Source: Auricularia sp. M13 (lineage: Eukaryota > Basidiomycota > Agaricomycetes > Auriculariales > Auriculariaceae). From it: a stretch of 64,000 nucleotides of DNA. Location: contig CM073196.1 in NCBI GenBank assembly GCA_037042915.1, forward strand, positions 2,790,001-2,854,000, in the 5' to 3' direction. Positions 36,741 to 48,570 of the stretch are shown here, piece by piece. Position 1 is the first letter of the stretch. Each line of letters opens with the position of its first letter. The notes beneath the pieces were generated by a model. That model saw only the letters and a list, made by a program, of their open reading frames with translations. It made no database searches and had not been told where the DNA came from. Both the position numbers and the translations under genes were made by a program.

Positions 36741-39700
36741 TCAAGTCCAGGACGCGATGATGTCCGATAAAGATGCTAAACTCCAGGTAGGGGTCGCCTG
36801 CCCCTGCAATTTGGCGGCCGAAAGATGCAAAAGCGTGCGTATCACGGTGTGGGATTGTCGTTGTGCTGCGTCAAATGCCAGCGCGCGGAGCGCAACGAGT
36901 GCACTGGCGCTCGGGACGTTTTCTGTGACCAAGTAAGCAGCGAAGTCGCTAGGTAGGATCGACGCGTCCTCGTCGATGCCGTGACCGCTGCTGTATTTTG
37001 CAAGCGTCGCCCGAAAAGAGTCTGTCTCGCGTAGCGCGCGCACAGCGGTTCGCAATGACTGATTGAGGTCGGCGATGATGCTGGATGAGAACAGAGGCGC
37101 CCCTCCTGCTTTCAGAGTCTCGGCAAATAATGCTGCGAAGCCTGATTTGTAGAACGCAGACGCGAGGACAAGGTCCTTGATCGTGACCGTGGACAAACGG
37201 TGAGGGAAGGGCCTGTGCAGCGGCACATACAGGCCTAGGTGATGGTGTAGAACGTGAAGCTTGTCGAGGTTAGACACTCCAGGAGCACCGCCGTTGCAAA
37301 CAGGTGGAATTGTTGATCCAGCGGCTGGGATACACTGCGCCTGCAAAGGTGGTCAAGGATTGCCACGAGATGCCTGTTGCCCTTCAGAGATTTGACGAAG
37401 TTGTGCAACTCGTAAAGAGTCCACTTCATCCCGGAAACGTATGGTGTCGCGACTACAGCGGCTTCGCTGGTCCCAGGCCGTAAGACAATGCTCCTGCTGC
37501 CCTTGGGATCCTCGCCATAGCTGAGGAACCCAGTCTTCTTCTTGACGAAGATAGTCTGTGTACGCAGTAAAGCGGCTCGATGCTGCGGAACGTCCTGGAG
37601 GTTTATATGAAGAGGCCAGTACCGCGGGCTATCGATGACGATTGACAATATCGTGTCTATCTCGGGGATGAGGGTAGGCGATACCAGATGCTTCGTTCGC
37701 GTGCCATCACCACTGCGAACCTTGAGGTTGAGTGGAAGATAGACAACTTCGTCGGTGTCGACGTCGCATGCGATCAAGCAGCGCGGTTCGACGGCCAGAA
37801 CCCACAGGTGTCGCAGCGCCTGCACGTAACCATTGCTGTCTCCAGATGCACGAGGAAAGCGCGGGAAGAACGACACCAGCATGCAAGCGACGGCAGAATT
37901 CGAAGTACCCAGCGTATACCGTCCGCCGCCCAGGAAGAGCAGACCTATCGCCATATGCGCGGCGGCATGAACGCCATAACCGCCAACACGGGTTGCTTGT
38001 CCATGAATTATTCGCAGCCTGCGCAGAGATGGGACATCGCCCGTTCCGGCCATGACCAGCCCTACAGCTATAGCAATGAGGTTCAGGCCGTCTTGAACAG
38101 CAGCTCGTCTTATCTTGTGCTCAAATACGGCAACTTAGGAACAATGAGTGTCAGAAATATAGAGACAAATTAACTCGACGCACCGGTTTGCTCAGCGCGC
38201 TGTGTGAAGATGTCGAAAACTCCAAGAGCGTATCGTGGGCCTCCTTCTGCGCAGAGCCCGCGTACTTCAACCCCATAGCAAAGCATGCGCCAGCGGCGAT
38301 GTGATAATACGCGAGCTCTAGAGGGTCGTTTGCGACATCTCGTGGCTTCTGCATGGCGCGAAGGATGTCTAGGGGCACTTGGGATCGTACCCAATCAGGA
38401 CTGCAGCCAATATTATTCCACATAATTAAAGCCTTTGTAAGGGTGCGCAGCAGCAAGAAGTAGGGCGGTATACGGTCCAGGGCCATCGACGTGTGCGGCA
38501 ATGCCACGAGCTCTGCGATATCGGCTCGTTCGCTCTTCAAGAACATCAAAGCAAGGGCGATGGTCGCGGCTGGTGAAGTAATGTTCACGTTGAACTGTGG
38601 ACGCGAATTCTGCGACGCCGACGGTGGCAACCCGTGGATATATGTTCGCAACCTCTCCACGAAGTTGAGGTCCGCGGGACTCAGCGTCTCAGAACGCTTC
38701 CCGATCATGATCATGCCGAATGCGAAGGCAGCGGAGACCGCATACGCCTCTCGAATCTCCTGCACAGGTTCGGCTTGGGCAGACTGGCGACGACCTATTT
38801 CGTTCAAAGACACCTCGGCCATGTGTCGATTATTCGTGCCCAGGTAGAGAAGACCGAGTCCGGACAAGCCAGCAGCCTGGATAATCAGAGGGATGTTGAG
38901 ATCCACTGTTGGTGTTGGAAGCAATGCTGGCGTGTGGACTGCTATAAGCTTCGTCACATTGCGATTCGCCGTCCCCACGTTGGCCGACGCAAGTCCGAGC
39001 AGAATACCGACCGACGTCAGGTCGTGTTTCGGTGTCAGGTAGCTGAAGGTGTGCCATGTAAGCATCGACTTCAGGTGTCCAGTGAGTCCGAGGCCGAAAA
39101 GGAAACCCGCATGCTGGGGAGTCAAGTCCGATGGCTTGTTGGACGCGATCCATGCGCTATCGATAGAATTTGCCGTAGAAGCTATCCGCAGACCAGCAGC
39201 AACGCCGTTGTGGAACTCGGCCCAATTCCTGGCTTCGACCGGAATCTTCGCGACCTCGGCGGTGAGGGTGGTGTTCTGCGGCTGGATGCGCACATCGAAC
39301 TCGAGCTTAGGGATAACATAGGCGTCCCGCTTGACCGTGGACACAGTGCCAAAGGTGAACAAAGCACGCCCCAGCGGAAGGGCCAGTGTCCTCTCAGAGA
39401 CTCGGAGGACGAGCTGTTGCTGCTCGCGCGCAAGATCGTGTTCGCTGCAGTGCGATAAGTCGGAGATAGTTCTTCAGCACAATAAACATACCTAAAGTCT
39501 GCTCTGTCCTGCATGACGACGGACGGTGGACTGGACGACTGCAACATACGCGCAACCTCGTGCAGCCGACGATCTTGCCCGAACCGTATATCTGTAAATC
39601 CTCCCATGTTCAAGTCGACGCCGGACGCGCTCTTGACGTCCGTAGATATGCCGGCACGCATGTCCTCGATGATCTGAAGGACGCGTTTCCGCCCTGCCGG

Positions 39701-42475
39701 CGCGCTCTCCGTCTGGAACACCACAGCTCTGTCGACATTCATGCGCGCCAGATCCGCTCGTCCGACCAGAACGTACGCCTCCGATGGCCAGTCACCTGGA
39801 GGCGAGAGCTGGCATGCGCGCAGCGCTTCGCGGATGGGTGCGCCAACCCCCAAAGGGAGATCGTCAATGTCGGCCAAGGTCCAGCCGAAAGCGACCATCG
39901 CTCTCGTGGCATTCTCACAGCGCTGGGTGGACGATGGTATGGCTTGATCCACGAGAATGGCGTACAGCTGTAGAAGCTGGTGCGTCCGCACTAACGGGTC
40001 GAACGACGAGCCATTTTCCATCGAGGCGTCCATGGAAAATCGCTTGGATAGTTCCGGTAGAGTTGGCCAGGGTGGCAGCTGGTTTTCCACGAGCCGCGTG
40101 CGTAGGTGCTCAAATATGTCCGGTGGGTGATGCGGGAGAGCGTCAAATATGGCTGGTCTACAGTCAGTAATGGTTGCGCGCATGCGAGATCGAGAATAAC
40201 ACACGTTCGGCGCGCGACCTTTTCCACCCCTGCGATGTTGTGGGAGATAATCTGACCCAATAGTCCGCCCAAGAAGGCCGGATCGCATGCGCGAGACCGA
40301 TCAGCAACGGTGCAAGACGAGACAGGTCGTGTGCCCGGTGCACACTCAACAAGCATTCCTGTCCAAGTAGATGTAAGGCAAAGAGGACCGGCGCATGTTG
40401 CATGGTCGGAACCTCCGCGCTCAATTGCACTGTCTCCTGAGGTTGCAGGACCGGCGGCGCTTCCAGGTACGCCAGTGCTGGATCGTCTCGCAGCACAGAG
40501 GAGTTGCCTAGAAGCTCCCACGGAGTCAAGGAATCGTTGGACCATGGCTCTTCCTCCTGGGGCGCACTTATTCGCAGCAGATCGTACAGCACGCGAGTGA
40601 GCGCGTCAAAATCGTCCAGGTCGCTCGACGATCTCAAGGTCACGAAAGCTTTGTGCAACTCGAAACGCCTCTTGGGGCGGGAGCGCAAATGCCAAAGCAG
40701 CAAAACGTCCAGCGTCAGACGATCCCGAGGTTGGACGTCGAGTGTGACTCGTTTCTCGGCGCCATCGTCGAAGACCACAGTGAACGAAGAATCGACAGCG
40801 TCGGCCACCTTCTTGATCAAGATCCTGTCCACCATCGAGGCGTTGGATGCGTCCTCCTCGGCAGTGTCCATCTGTTCTGTGCGACTGGTGTCTGCCTCGT
40901 TCGAGGTTGCCAGATCCTCGAGGTCGAGTTCGATTGGAACCTCGCGCAGACCGAAGGCCAGATAGGCGAGAGAGTGATCTGGCTTGAAGATCAGCACATC
41001 GTCGCCGTGCGGACGGAGCCCAGAGATGCGCGCGGCAGACAACGAAGGCGTGTACTGAGGTTGCGAGAACATCAGCCGCGAGTCGTGGTACTGCTTCACT
41101 TCCAAAGACACCAGCATGGTCGATGCCTGGAGGTGCAGTCCAATGCGCGACGACCAGCCCCAAGCGTGTTGTTGAATGTCAAACAGGAAGGCCTTGGTCA
41201 AGCCTTCCGATGCTGAGCTGCGGACATCCTATGAGTTTTTCGCCGATGGACGCTGGAAACGCACTTACCATTCGAACGACAGATCGCAGGAAAAGACACG
41301 CTCGAGAAAGGCCCCACCCTCGACAAACATCTGCGAGGCAGACATGTGCGAAACGTCCCGCTCGGCGCGCGAAGCAAGGGCCATCCTGTCCATGGCAAGG
41401 CTCAGGTCGGCGCGAGGCGACATGGCCACCCACGGCTGCGAAGCCTGCGCGGGGCCATGAGCGGTCGAGAGCGACGCCAGGCTGACCGATGAAGGCAGAG
41501 TGTTGATGGTCCGGGACTGCGTGTCGCCCGCCGGGTGGTACATGCTGAACGTGCTGGCCGACGTGGGCAAATGCGACTGCGCGGCAGGCGAATGCATGTC
41601 CGGCACTTGGGACATGCCAGTGTTGATGTCCACGCGCCAGAGCGTCAGCTTGGAGGTGCCGTTGAGCGTGATGATGATGGAGCAGGGCAGCGGCTCGACG
41701 CGTTCGAGCACGGTCAAGACGCGTTCGGCCGGCGGCAGCGTGGCCGAGTAGTCGTGGAAGTCTATCGAGTGCCGGGCGAGAGAGTCGCCGACGCCGACGG
41801 GCAGCACCTCCGCGAGCGGGTCGGTCAGCGCGAACAAGAATGGGCGCGACGAGCGGCGGAAGCCAGGCACGCGCTCGATGAGGACGCCACGGGGTGCATG
41901 GCCCAGGCGCGGCGGGTCAAGAAGGGCAGGTGGAAGGTGTACTCGATGCCGCTGTCGAGGAAGACCTTGCCGACGGAGCGCAGGAAGACGAACAATGCAC
42001 GCACGCGGACCGACGGCGGCAGCGCGCGCTGCTGCTCGTGCACGCTGCGCGCGAACGGGCCGAAGTTGTTCGCGTCGAGCGAGAAGGCCGCGTTGGTCGT
42101 CGCCGTCGCGTTGGCCGCGTCCGAGGACGCGTTCGTCGGCGCCTGCGCGAGGCTGGACGCGTGCTCGACGAAGGCCCAGCACGCGTACTGCACCTCCTGG
42201 TCCTCGTGCTGGAAGTCCCACTGCCGCCGCACGCACGCGCCGACGCTGACGACCACGCGCGTGCGCGTCCACGCCAGCTCCTCTTCGGCCCCATTGCCAC
42301 TGGCGGACGGCGAGAAGCGGCGCACCAAGCTACCCTCGCGCGGCGAGTTCGTTATCCGCCGTATGGTCTTGAGCAGGTCGTCTTCTGGCGCCTCGTCGGG
42401 ATTTCGACCGGTCGCATGGCCTGCCCATAGCAGGCTTGAAGCAGGCCGATTTGGCGTGCTCAGCGTCGCGCGCAT
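36741..42475 (-). CDS. APC1: Anaphase-promoting complex subunit 1 (APC1/Cut4)
   Basis: APC1 is the largest scaffold of the nuclear APC/C ubiquitin ligase. About 1,800 aa are encoded. The N-terminal propeller region runs to about 41265 (LTLWRVDINTG, DPLAEVLPVGVGD). The middle region follows (LLRISAPQEEEPW, IRPSWADYW). The PC-repeat toroid is recognisable from 39370 to 37900: DIRFGQDRRLHEVARMLQSS, EHDLAREQQ, LPLGRALFTFGT, NWAEFHNGVAAGLRI, HAGFLFGLGLTGHL, HDLTSVGILLGLASANVGTAN and LGLLYLGTNNRHMAEV. These are diagnostic of Apc1. The C-terminus (RHLWVLAVEPRCLIACDVDT) is also conserved. A C4 run (G4 at 41891-41894 on the plus strand) lacks one base between WAMHP and RGVLIERVPGF. The start is uncertain: I use ATG 42475, but 42523 is in frame and an upstream exon is possible. 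Confidence 0.9.
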
Positions 42476-42808
42476 GTAGATGAGAGCGAAATGTAAGCCT
42501 CGGAGTTTCAACGCGTGCCTCACGGTTCACCGCCAAAGCGTGGAAGCCAAAGATCATGAACTATGAAATCTCACAACCACGCAAGGGCGAGTCGAGAACG
42601 GAATGCATTATGCAGTCAATCAAGTCGGGAGATTCTCATCGTACATGTCAGTCGTAAGTAACAAATCTCGTCCTGCCAACAAAAAAAATGGAGACAAGGG
42701 ATAGCGTGAGGAGTCAGTGTGTGATACATCGTCAGGTCAACATCGTCCACCCCCACCCACCAACGCGCGTCAGCGTTCTCTTTGCGTTCTATGTATGTGC
42801 AGAGTCAA

Positions 42809-45320
42809 TTAGAACCAGCTACCCGGCTTGATGCGTACGGCGCCCAGCAGGTCCTTGAAGCCCTGCGTGAGCTGGCGCCCAAGGGCCTGCGTCGTCGACA
42901 TCCGGACGGGCTTGCCGTAGAGGGTCAGCGTATACGAGGGCTTGCCGCCGTTGATCAGCTCGAGGTTCAGTTTGGGTACATTTTGGTCGGTCGTGTCGAC
43001 TTCAATTGACGACCTGCAGAAGAAAAAAACGTCAGCTGACCACGACCGGCACAGTTGACACAGTCCACATACACTTTGTAATTCCCATTAGGAATATATT
43101 TGACAACACGCTCGGTGGGTAGTTCTTGCTCAACAGGCGCGAGCGTCTCGACGCCGCCCTCCTCGTTCTCCACGGTGCGTGTCACGTTCTTCTTGAACGT
43201 CTCGGCGCTTTCAAGCTTGATCCCGATGCCGAGGCCGCGGCCGAGCCACCACGGGACGTCGAACATGCTCACGGGGCTCGTCGAAATCTCGGGCACGACG
43301 CCGTCGTAGAAGTCCACAACGGCGAACTGGTGGCGGTCGCCGGAGAGGACGACGACGTTCGGCACGCTGAGCATCGCGTCGAGCACGGCCTGGCGCTCGG
43401 CGGGGAACGCCGCCCAAGCGTCCGTCTGCGCGTCGTATTGCCACAGGTTGGACAGCGGCACGCTCGTCACGACGAACTTCCACGTCGCCGTGCCGTTCAC
43501 GCGGCCGAGCCAGTTGTGGAACGCGCCGAGCTGCTTGTCGCCGAGCATCGTGCGCTGCGCCGGTTCGACCGAGTCGTCCGAGCGGTACCGCCGCGTGTCC
43601 ATCACGAAGAACGCGGTGTCGCCGTACCGGAAGTCGTAGTAGTTCGCCTCGCCCTTGGTCGTGTCGTAGTTTGCGGCGCCCAGGTAGGACGTGTACGCGC
43701 TCGAGCCGTTTGTCCATGCCGGCGTGAAGTGATCTGCGCCGTTGCCGGCAAAGTTATTCTCAAACTGCAAGCAGGGCATTATGAGTATAATACGGTAGAA
43801 AATATGGGAAGGAACGAACCTCATGGTCATCATAGATGGAGAATATGGGGAGGCGCTCGTAGATCTTCCTGAAGCTAGGGCTGGCGTACATGCGACGATA
43901 CAGCTTACGGTACCACTCGCGGGTCTTGGTGCCGATGGGGACATCCGCGTAGATAAAGTCTAACCACTCACTTAATCCCGGTTCCAGGAGAAAAAGAGGA
44001 ACGAAACTTACCACCTAGGAAGAGCATAAACTCTACCGGAACGTCAGGGACGACGGAGGGAGCAGCCACGGGCGAAGACGACGTCGAGGACGCGTCAGCG
44101 GTCGTCGGCTGCACAATCTCAGACGTAGCCTCGGTCGTAGAAGATTCGGCTTCGGGCACAGGAACAGCAGCCTCTGGCGGCGTCGCGGAAGGCGTCGTAG
44201 CAGACGTCTCTGCTGCCTTGGGGGTCTCGGGCGCTGCTGCCTCTGTCGGCGCGGGCTGCGGGGCGGCCTTCACGCTCCCTTTCGGCCACAGATATTTGGC
44301 GAGCAGGTCGAAACCCTTGACGCGCGTGCCGGACAGCGGGAGGTACGGGAAGTTGGGGTCGCGCAGCTCGAGACGAGGAACTTGAAGTGCGAGCCGGAGC
44401 CGCTGGCCAGACGGGGGTCGGGGAAGGTGCGGAAGGGGATGGGGTCGGCGGGGTAGGGCAGCAGCGTCGAGTTCTCGTATGCCAGTTGGTCTGTCGGCTG
44501 TGTCAGTGGTAAAGCATTGCGGGCGCCACCGGAAGCATACGCACACTCGTATGACGAGCTCGGATACAGGCCCTTGATGGTGGCAACGGCGACAAAGTCG
44601 TCCTCCTCGGCGAACGTCAGCTTTGGGCCGTCCTTCCAGGCCGCGCCGGGCACGGCGGTGGTGCGGTAGACGATCTTTGCGACGTCATCGGCGAGCAGCG
44701 ACGGGTAGCGGGCGTGGATCTTGACGGAGTTGTGGTAGACGGCGCCGACGCGGGTGAACGCGACGTCCGAGTACGACCACAGGAACGGGTGCAGCGTAAA
44801 GTCGAGCGTGAACAGGAAGAGCACCGTGACGACGGCAATGTCGACCCAGGCGATGGTGCGCTCCAGCCCGAGCGCATACCTCGTCGCCGTCCGCGCCGTA
44901 CTCCTCCAGTCTGCCGGCGGCGGCGGCCGGCGGCGGCTCGGAGGCGGGCACGGAGACGACCTCGGAGGTGGTCGTCGTCTCTTCTTTTACGGTGACGTCG
45001 CCGTTCGCGTCCTCCTCGACCTCGACCTTGGTCTCCTCCTTCTCCGTAATGACGAGCTGGGCGTCCTCCGGCGGAGAGAGCTCCTTCAGCGCCAGATTCT
45101 TTTGGTTGTAGACGATGACGGAGGACGCGAGATGGATGCCATAGAGCGGCACGAGGATGTACTTGAGCCAGCGCGCGGGAATCTGCGCGCCAGACGGTCA
45201 GCACGCGACACGGCCGGGGGAACAACGGAGACGACTTACGACGCGCAGGTAAATGTAGGTGAGTGCTCTGAAAAGGACAGAGGAGCCCGTCGCGAACGCG
45301 CCCACGACGTCAACGGCCAT
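42809..45320 (-). CDS. Membrane-anchored PhoD-type metallophosphatase
   Basis: Start 45320 gives an N-terminal region with a hydrophobic segment (WLKYILVPLYGIHLASSVIVY), an acidic Glu/Thr stretch and a second hydrophobic segment (IAVVTVLFLFTLDF). The PhoD core then begins: FKFLVSSCATP (first metal site), FLGDFIYADVP (split by an intron), FSIYDDHEFENNF, ANYYDFRYGDTAFFVMDTRRYR, WKFVVTSVPLSN and VVVLSGDRHQFAV. These supply the Asp/His/Asn ligands of the alkaline phosphatase D fold. A Pro/Ala/Thr/Ser-rich insert of about 75 aa (44050-44280) interrupts the core. The C-terminus carries SSIEVDTTD, VPKLNLELINGG and the end GSWF. Substrate is unknown; a role at an endomembrane is inference. A G4 run at 44355-44358 and a site near 44879 each need a one-base correction. 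Confidence 0.85.
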
Positions 45321-45516
45321 CGTGAAAGGAAAACTGCCACTGGCGTCGGAGTTGGATCCGCAAAACAATTCATCGTCATGCTATACCTCGATGCCGCTGA
45401 CTGCAGGGACGCCTGCGCCCAGGAGAGAAATTTTCTCGCGTTGTTTAGGTACCCAAGCCCTACAGTGCATACAGCAGCCGTTCTATATGTATATTCAAAT
45501 TACTTTCAGGCTCGCC

Positions 45517-45846
45517 ATGTTGTTCGCGCTGCTGTCACTCTCCTTCGGCCTGCATTCAAAGCTCGCGCTCGTCACCGCCCATGCACATGCGCACGACGTC
45601 GCCATGGCCGCTTTGCTCGTCGTGGCCAGCGTCCTGCTCATTGGCGTCGCCAGCCGTTTGTTCGTGGACAACATTAACAAGATTGCGCGCAAGCAGGGCT
45701 TCATAGGCATGACGCCGTGCGTACCGTCCCTACACAGCAAGAGCGCGTCCATTTATACAGGGTCTGCTAGAGTATACAATGCCGTCTTCCTCGTCACCTG
45801 CACCATTGTGCTCGTCGTCACCATCGTCTTGCTCGTCGACGAATGA
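45517..45846 (+). CDS. Small predicted membrane protein, hypothetical
   Basis: An uninterrupted ORF of 109 aa begins MLFALLSLSFGLHSKLALV and contains a second strong hydrophobic helix (MAALLVVASVLLIGVASRLF), a polar part DNINKIARKQGFIGMTP and a third hydrophobic helix at the end (VFLVTCTIVLVVTIVLLV). It ends 5 bp before the convergent stop of YJU2. Three membrane segments in so short an ORF, with a charged loop, look coding and not random. A fair GT-AG pair at about 45720-45762 would instead create an early stop after GMTP. I do not recognise the family. It might also have an upstream exon, since the region 45259-45516 stays open in the same frame. Confidence 0.45.
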   Translation: MLFALLSLSFGLHSKLALVTAHAHAHDVAMAALLVVASVLLIGVASRLFVDNINKIARKQGFIGMTPCVPSLHSKSASIYTGSARVYNAVFLVTCTIVLVVTIVLLVDE

Positions 45847-45851
45847 CGACG

Positions 45852-46871
45852 CTATGCCGCCACCTTCTTCTTCTTGACGATCTTTATGCCCAGCGAATTC
45901 ACTGTCGCGCCCGTTTTCAACTTCTTGGCCGGCGGCGGCGCGATGGCAGTGGGCGGCTTGACGGCGACGGCAGTTGTGCGCGTGAGCAGACTGGCGAGGT
46001 CGGGCGCATCGCCATCCGCCTTGCGCTTGATGGTCTTGCTGCCCTCGCCGCCCTCCAGCGGGACCTTGGAGAACACCTCCTGGACGATCCGCTCGTCCTC
46101 CTCGTCCTCGCGACGCTTCCGCTCGCGCTCCTCCTCCTCCTCGCTGTCGACTTCCTCGAGCTCCAGCCGCTTGAGAAGCGCATCGGGATCGCCTGCAAGG
46201 CCCTTGACGAGGCGCTCGTGCCGGGCGTTGCGCGCCCGCACGTCCTGCAGCGCATCCATGATGTCCATTTCGCGCTTCGAGTCCAGCGTCCGCGTCTCGA
46301 GCGCCTTCATCGGGTTGTTCTCCTCCTCCTCCATCTTGGCCAGCTTGTCCTCCTCGTCGTCCAGATCGACCTCTTCGCGCCATGACTCGTAGTTGCGCGC
46401 AGCTCCGTGTTCGGCGACGTAGTCCGTGTTCTTGGGGTCCGTCTTGAATGTAATTTCGGCGGAACATAACGGACACTTGATGTAGAATCTAGATGGGATT
46501 AACATACAGAATATAGCAGGAAAGTGGAGAGGCGCACCTGAAGATCTTGATACCGTAGTAATCTTCACCCTCGACCGTTTCCTTGCGAGCATTGAACTTC
46601 TTGCCCTTGTAAACGTATTCTCCGCAGGTATTACATCGCCTGTAAGCCAGTGAGCTTTGGGAAACATATTGTGAATTCAGAAGCAACTTACATGGAGAAG
46701 GGGGCCATGAGACGGACGACCTGCTGCTTGTTCTTGGGACCCCGCCTGCGCGGGATCTTGGACGGGTCAAAGTCCGGCGGGTAGTACTTGTTGAGGACTG
46801 CAAGGCCGTTAGATTAGCATGGCAGCATAGGCAGCACAACAAGCAGCCTGCGCACCCTTGCGTTCTGACAT
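45852..46871 (-). CDS. YJU2: Splicing factor YJU2/CWC16 (CCDC94 family)
   Basis: YJU2 joins the catalytic spliceosome with the Prp19 complex and supports branching. The start at 46871 gives MSERK, spliced to [56 protein letters not shown], then [34 protein letters not shown]. The four cysteines (CNTC and CPLC) form the expected zinc site. The second half is a charged coiled coil ([22 protein letters not shown]) rich in Glu/Arg, ending in a basic [21 protein letters not shown] tail. All introns are GT-AG, including AT/GTAAGT just before RCNTC. The start codon is 53 bp from that of the WD40 gene, the tightest divergent pair in the window. Confidence 0.93.
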
Positions 46872-46924
46872 GGCGGAAGGAGGGCAAGGAGCACCGGAGC
46901 TTGCCGTTTGGCGCGCAAAGCGAG

Positions 46925-48120
46925 ATGGGTTCGACCGAGTACGTCTACAACCACGGCACCGTCGTCAACGCGCTCTCGTGCTACGACGACCTCGTTGCTG
47001 TCGGCGGCGTGCACACTCTGTCCGTGCTGCAAGTCGTGCGTGTCATTGTCACTATATGCGCGTTCGTTCACTGAGGGCCATTTCCATTACAGGACAATGC
47101 GGGCTGGGTCGAGGTCGCCAGCTTCTCTGTGGGCTCGCCGGTGGTCGCGCTCGCGTTCAGCCCGGTGACGGTGTCTCCGACGGCCGACCGGCAGAACTGG
47201 AGGGTGCAGTGCGTGCGAGGCCGTGGGACGCGTCTCGAACTCCGCTGACGCGCGCGTTGCAGACTGGCGGCGGCGTGCGCAGACGGCCACATCCGGCGGC
47301 TGACCCAAAGCGCGTCCGCGGACGCCGCCATCGACCTCGTCTCGGACGGCGCGACGACGCACCACGACGTCATCACCGCGCTCGCCTTCTCCGGCGCGTC
47401 CGCCGGGCGCTACCTCGCGTCCGTCTCGCTCGACTGCACCCTGCTCGTCTGGGACCTCGACTCCGTCCCGTCCAGCTCCTACCCCACCCGCTTCGCCCAC
47501 CCGCTGCTCAGCGTCTCCGGCCACCCGAAGCAGACCGAGTTCGTCGTCGCGGACGACGCCGGCTCCGTCTTCCTCGTCGACTGGGCCGACACCGGCCGCG
47601 CGCCCGTCCAGCTCGTCGACCCGCGCGCCCTCGCCGACAAGCGCACCGGCCACGGCAGCATGGGCAAGGGCACCGGAGGCGCGAGCTGGAAGCCGACGGA
47701 CAAGGACTGCGTCGGCGCCACCTTCGGCTCGCGCTGGGTCATCTGGCATCTCGCCCACGGTGCGGCCGGCGGCGGTAAGCCCGTCCTCGCGGGCAACGGC
47801 TTTCTCGAGGGCGGCCACCGATTCAGGTATCTCTCTCCCTCTTCCTTTGCTATTCCTTCGCTGGCTCAGCAGCCTGCAGATGGTCCCCCTCGGATCCCAA
47901 CCTGTTCGCCGTCTCGACGCTCTCGCCGGCCCAGGGCGCGACAATCCAGATATTCAACACGTCCTTCCCCGGCGCGGCCCCGAGCGTCATTGTGCTCGAC
48001 AGAAGGCCAAACCGCGTGCACGACTTCGACTTTCTTGCAGGCCTGGGACTGGCTGTTGCAGTGGGACGGCGCGTCCACTTCGCGCCACTCTCGCACGAGA
48101 TTGTACCTCCCGGAATATGA
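46925..48120 (+). CDS. WD40 beta-propeller protein, possibly a Nup37-type nucleoporin
   Basis: Four exons give about 340 aa. The protein starts [28 protein letters not shown] and shows repeats of the WD40 pattern: [111 protein letters not shown] and [22 protein letters not shown]. Six or seven blades fill the whole chain, with no other domain. Small single-propeller proteins of this kind include Nup37 and other complex subunits; I lean to Nup37 on size and blade spacing only. Introns lie after LQV, after RVQ and after HRF, all GT-AG. No frame problem was found. Confidence 0.7.
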
Positions 48121-48269
48121 TTCTCAGTTTGACTGGTGTATGATTCTACATATTCGCGACTTGGTCGACGCGCGAAGGGCCGCAGGAGATGATATACTTG
48201 CAAATGAATCAGGTTTTGACATTCTGGGGCAACGTTGAACCGCGACTTGCCTTCCGACCACATCAACCC

Positions 48270-48478
48270 ATGGTAGCCGATGGTTCGCGTTCTCTGCATG
48301 CGCGGGCGATATTGGGCAAAGACCACGCCAAGATAGAGAGTACCAACGTTCTCCTCGTGGGCGCGGGCGGTATCGGTTGCGAATTGCGTACGTCCCGCCG
48401 CACAGTGCGAAGCCGCAATTATAACGAAAAGTTTCAGTTAAGAACGTATTACTCAGTTCACGGGAAATTTTATCGTGA
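48270..48478 (+). pseudogene. Truncated 5' remnant of SUMO-activating enzyme subunit UBA2
   Basis: Exon 48270-48387 encodes MVADGSRSLHARAILGKDHAKI and ESTNVLLVGAGGIGCEL, the nucleotide-binding start of the E1-like protein Uba2 (GxGGIG motif). A normal GT-AG intron (48388-48437) leads to LLKNV, as in intact homologues, and then the similarity stops. The next residues do not fit the expected aspartate-rich ATP site, and TGA follows at 48476-48478. The opposite-strand gene ends only 93 bp further on, so the remaining 500 or more codons are absent here. UBA2 is essential in fungi studied, so a full copy should exist elsewhere if this is a duplicate piece. Confidence 0.7.
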
Positions 48479-48570
48479 AGACAATTGTGACGCTGTAGTT
48501 GCAGATACGCAAGCCCAGTTCGATACATTACATGCTAGAATACATTCACACACTGCATAGCCCGATTCCC

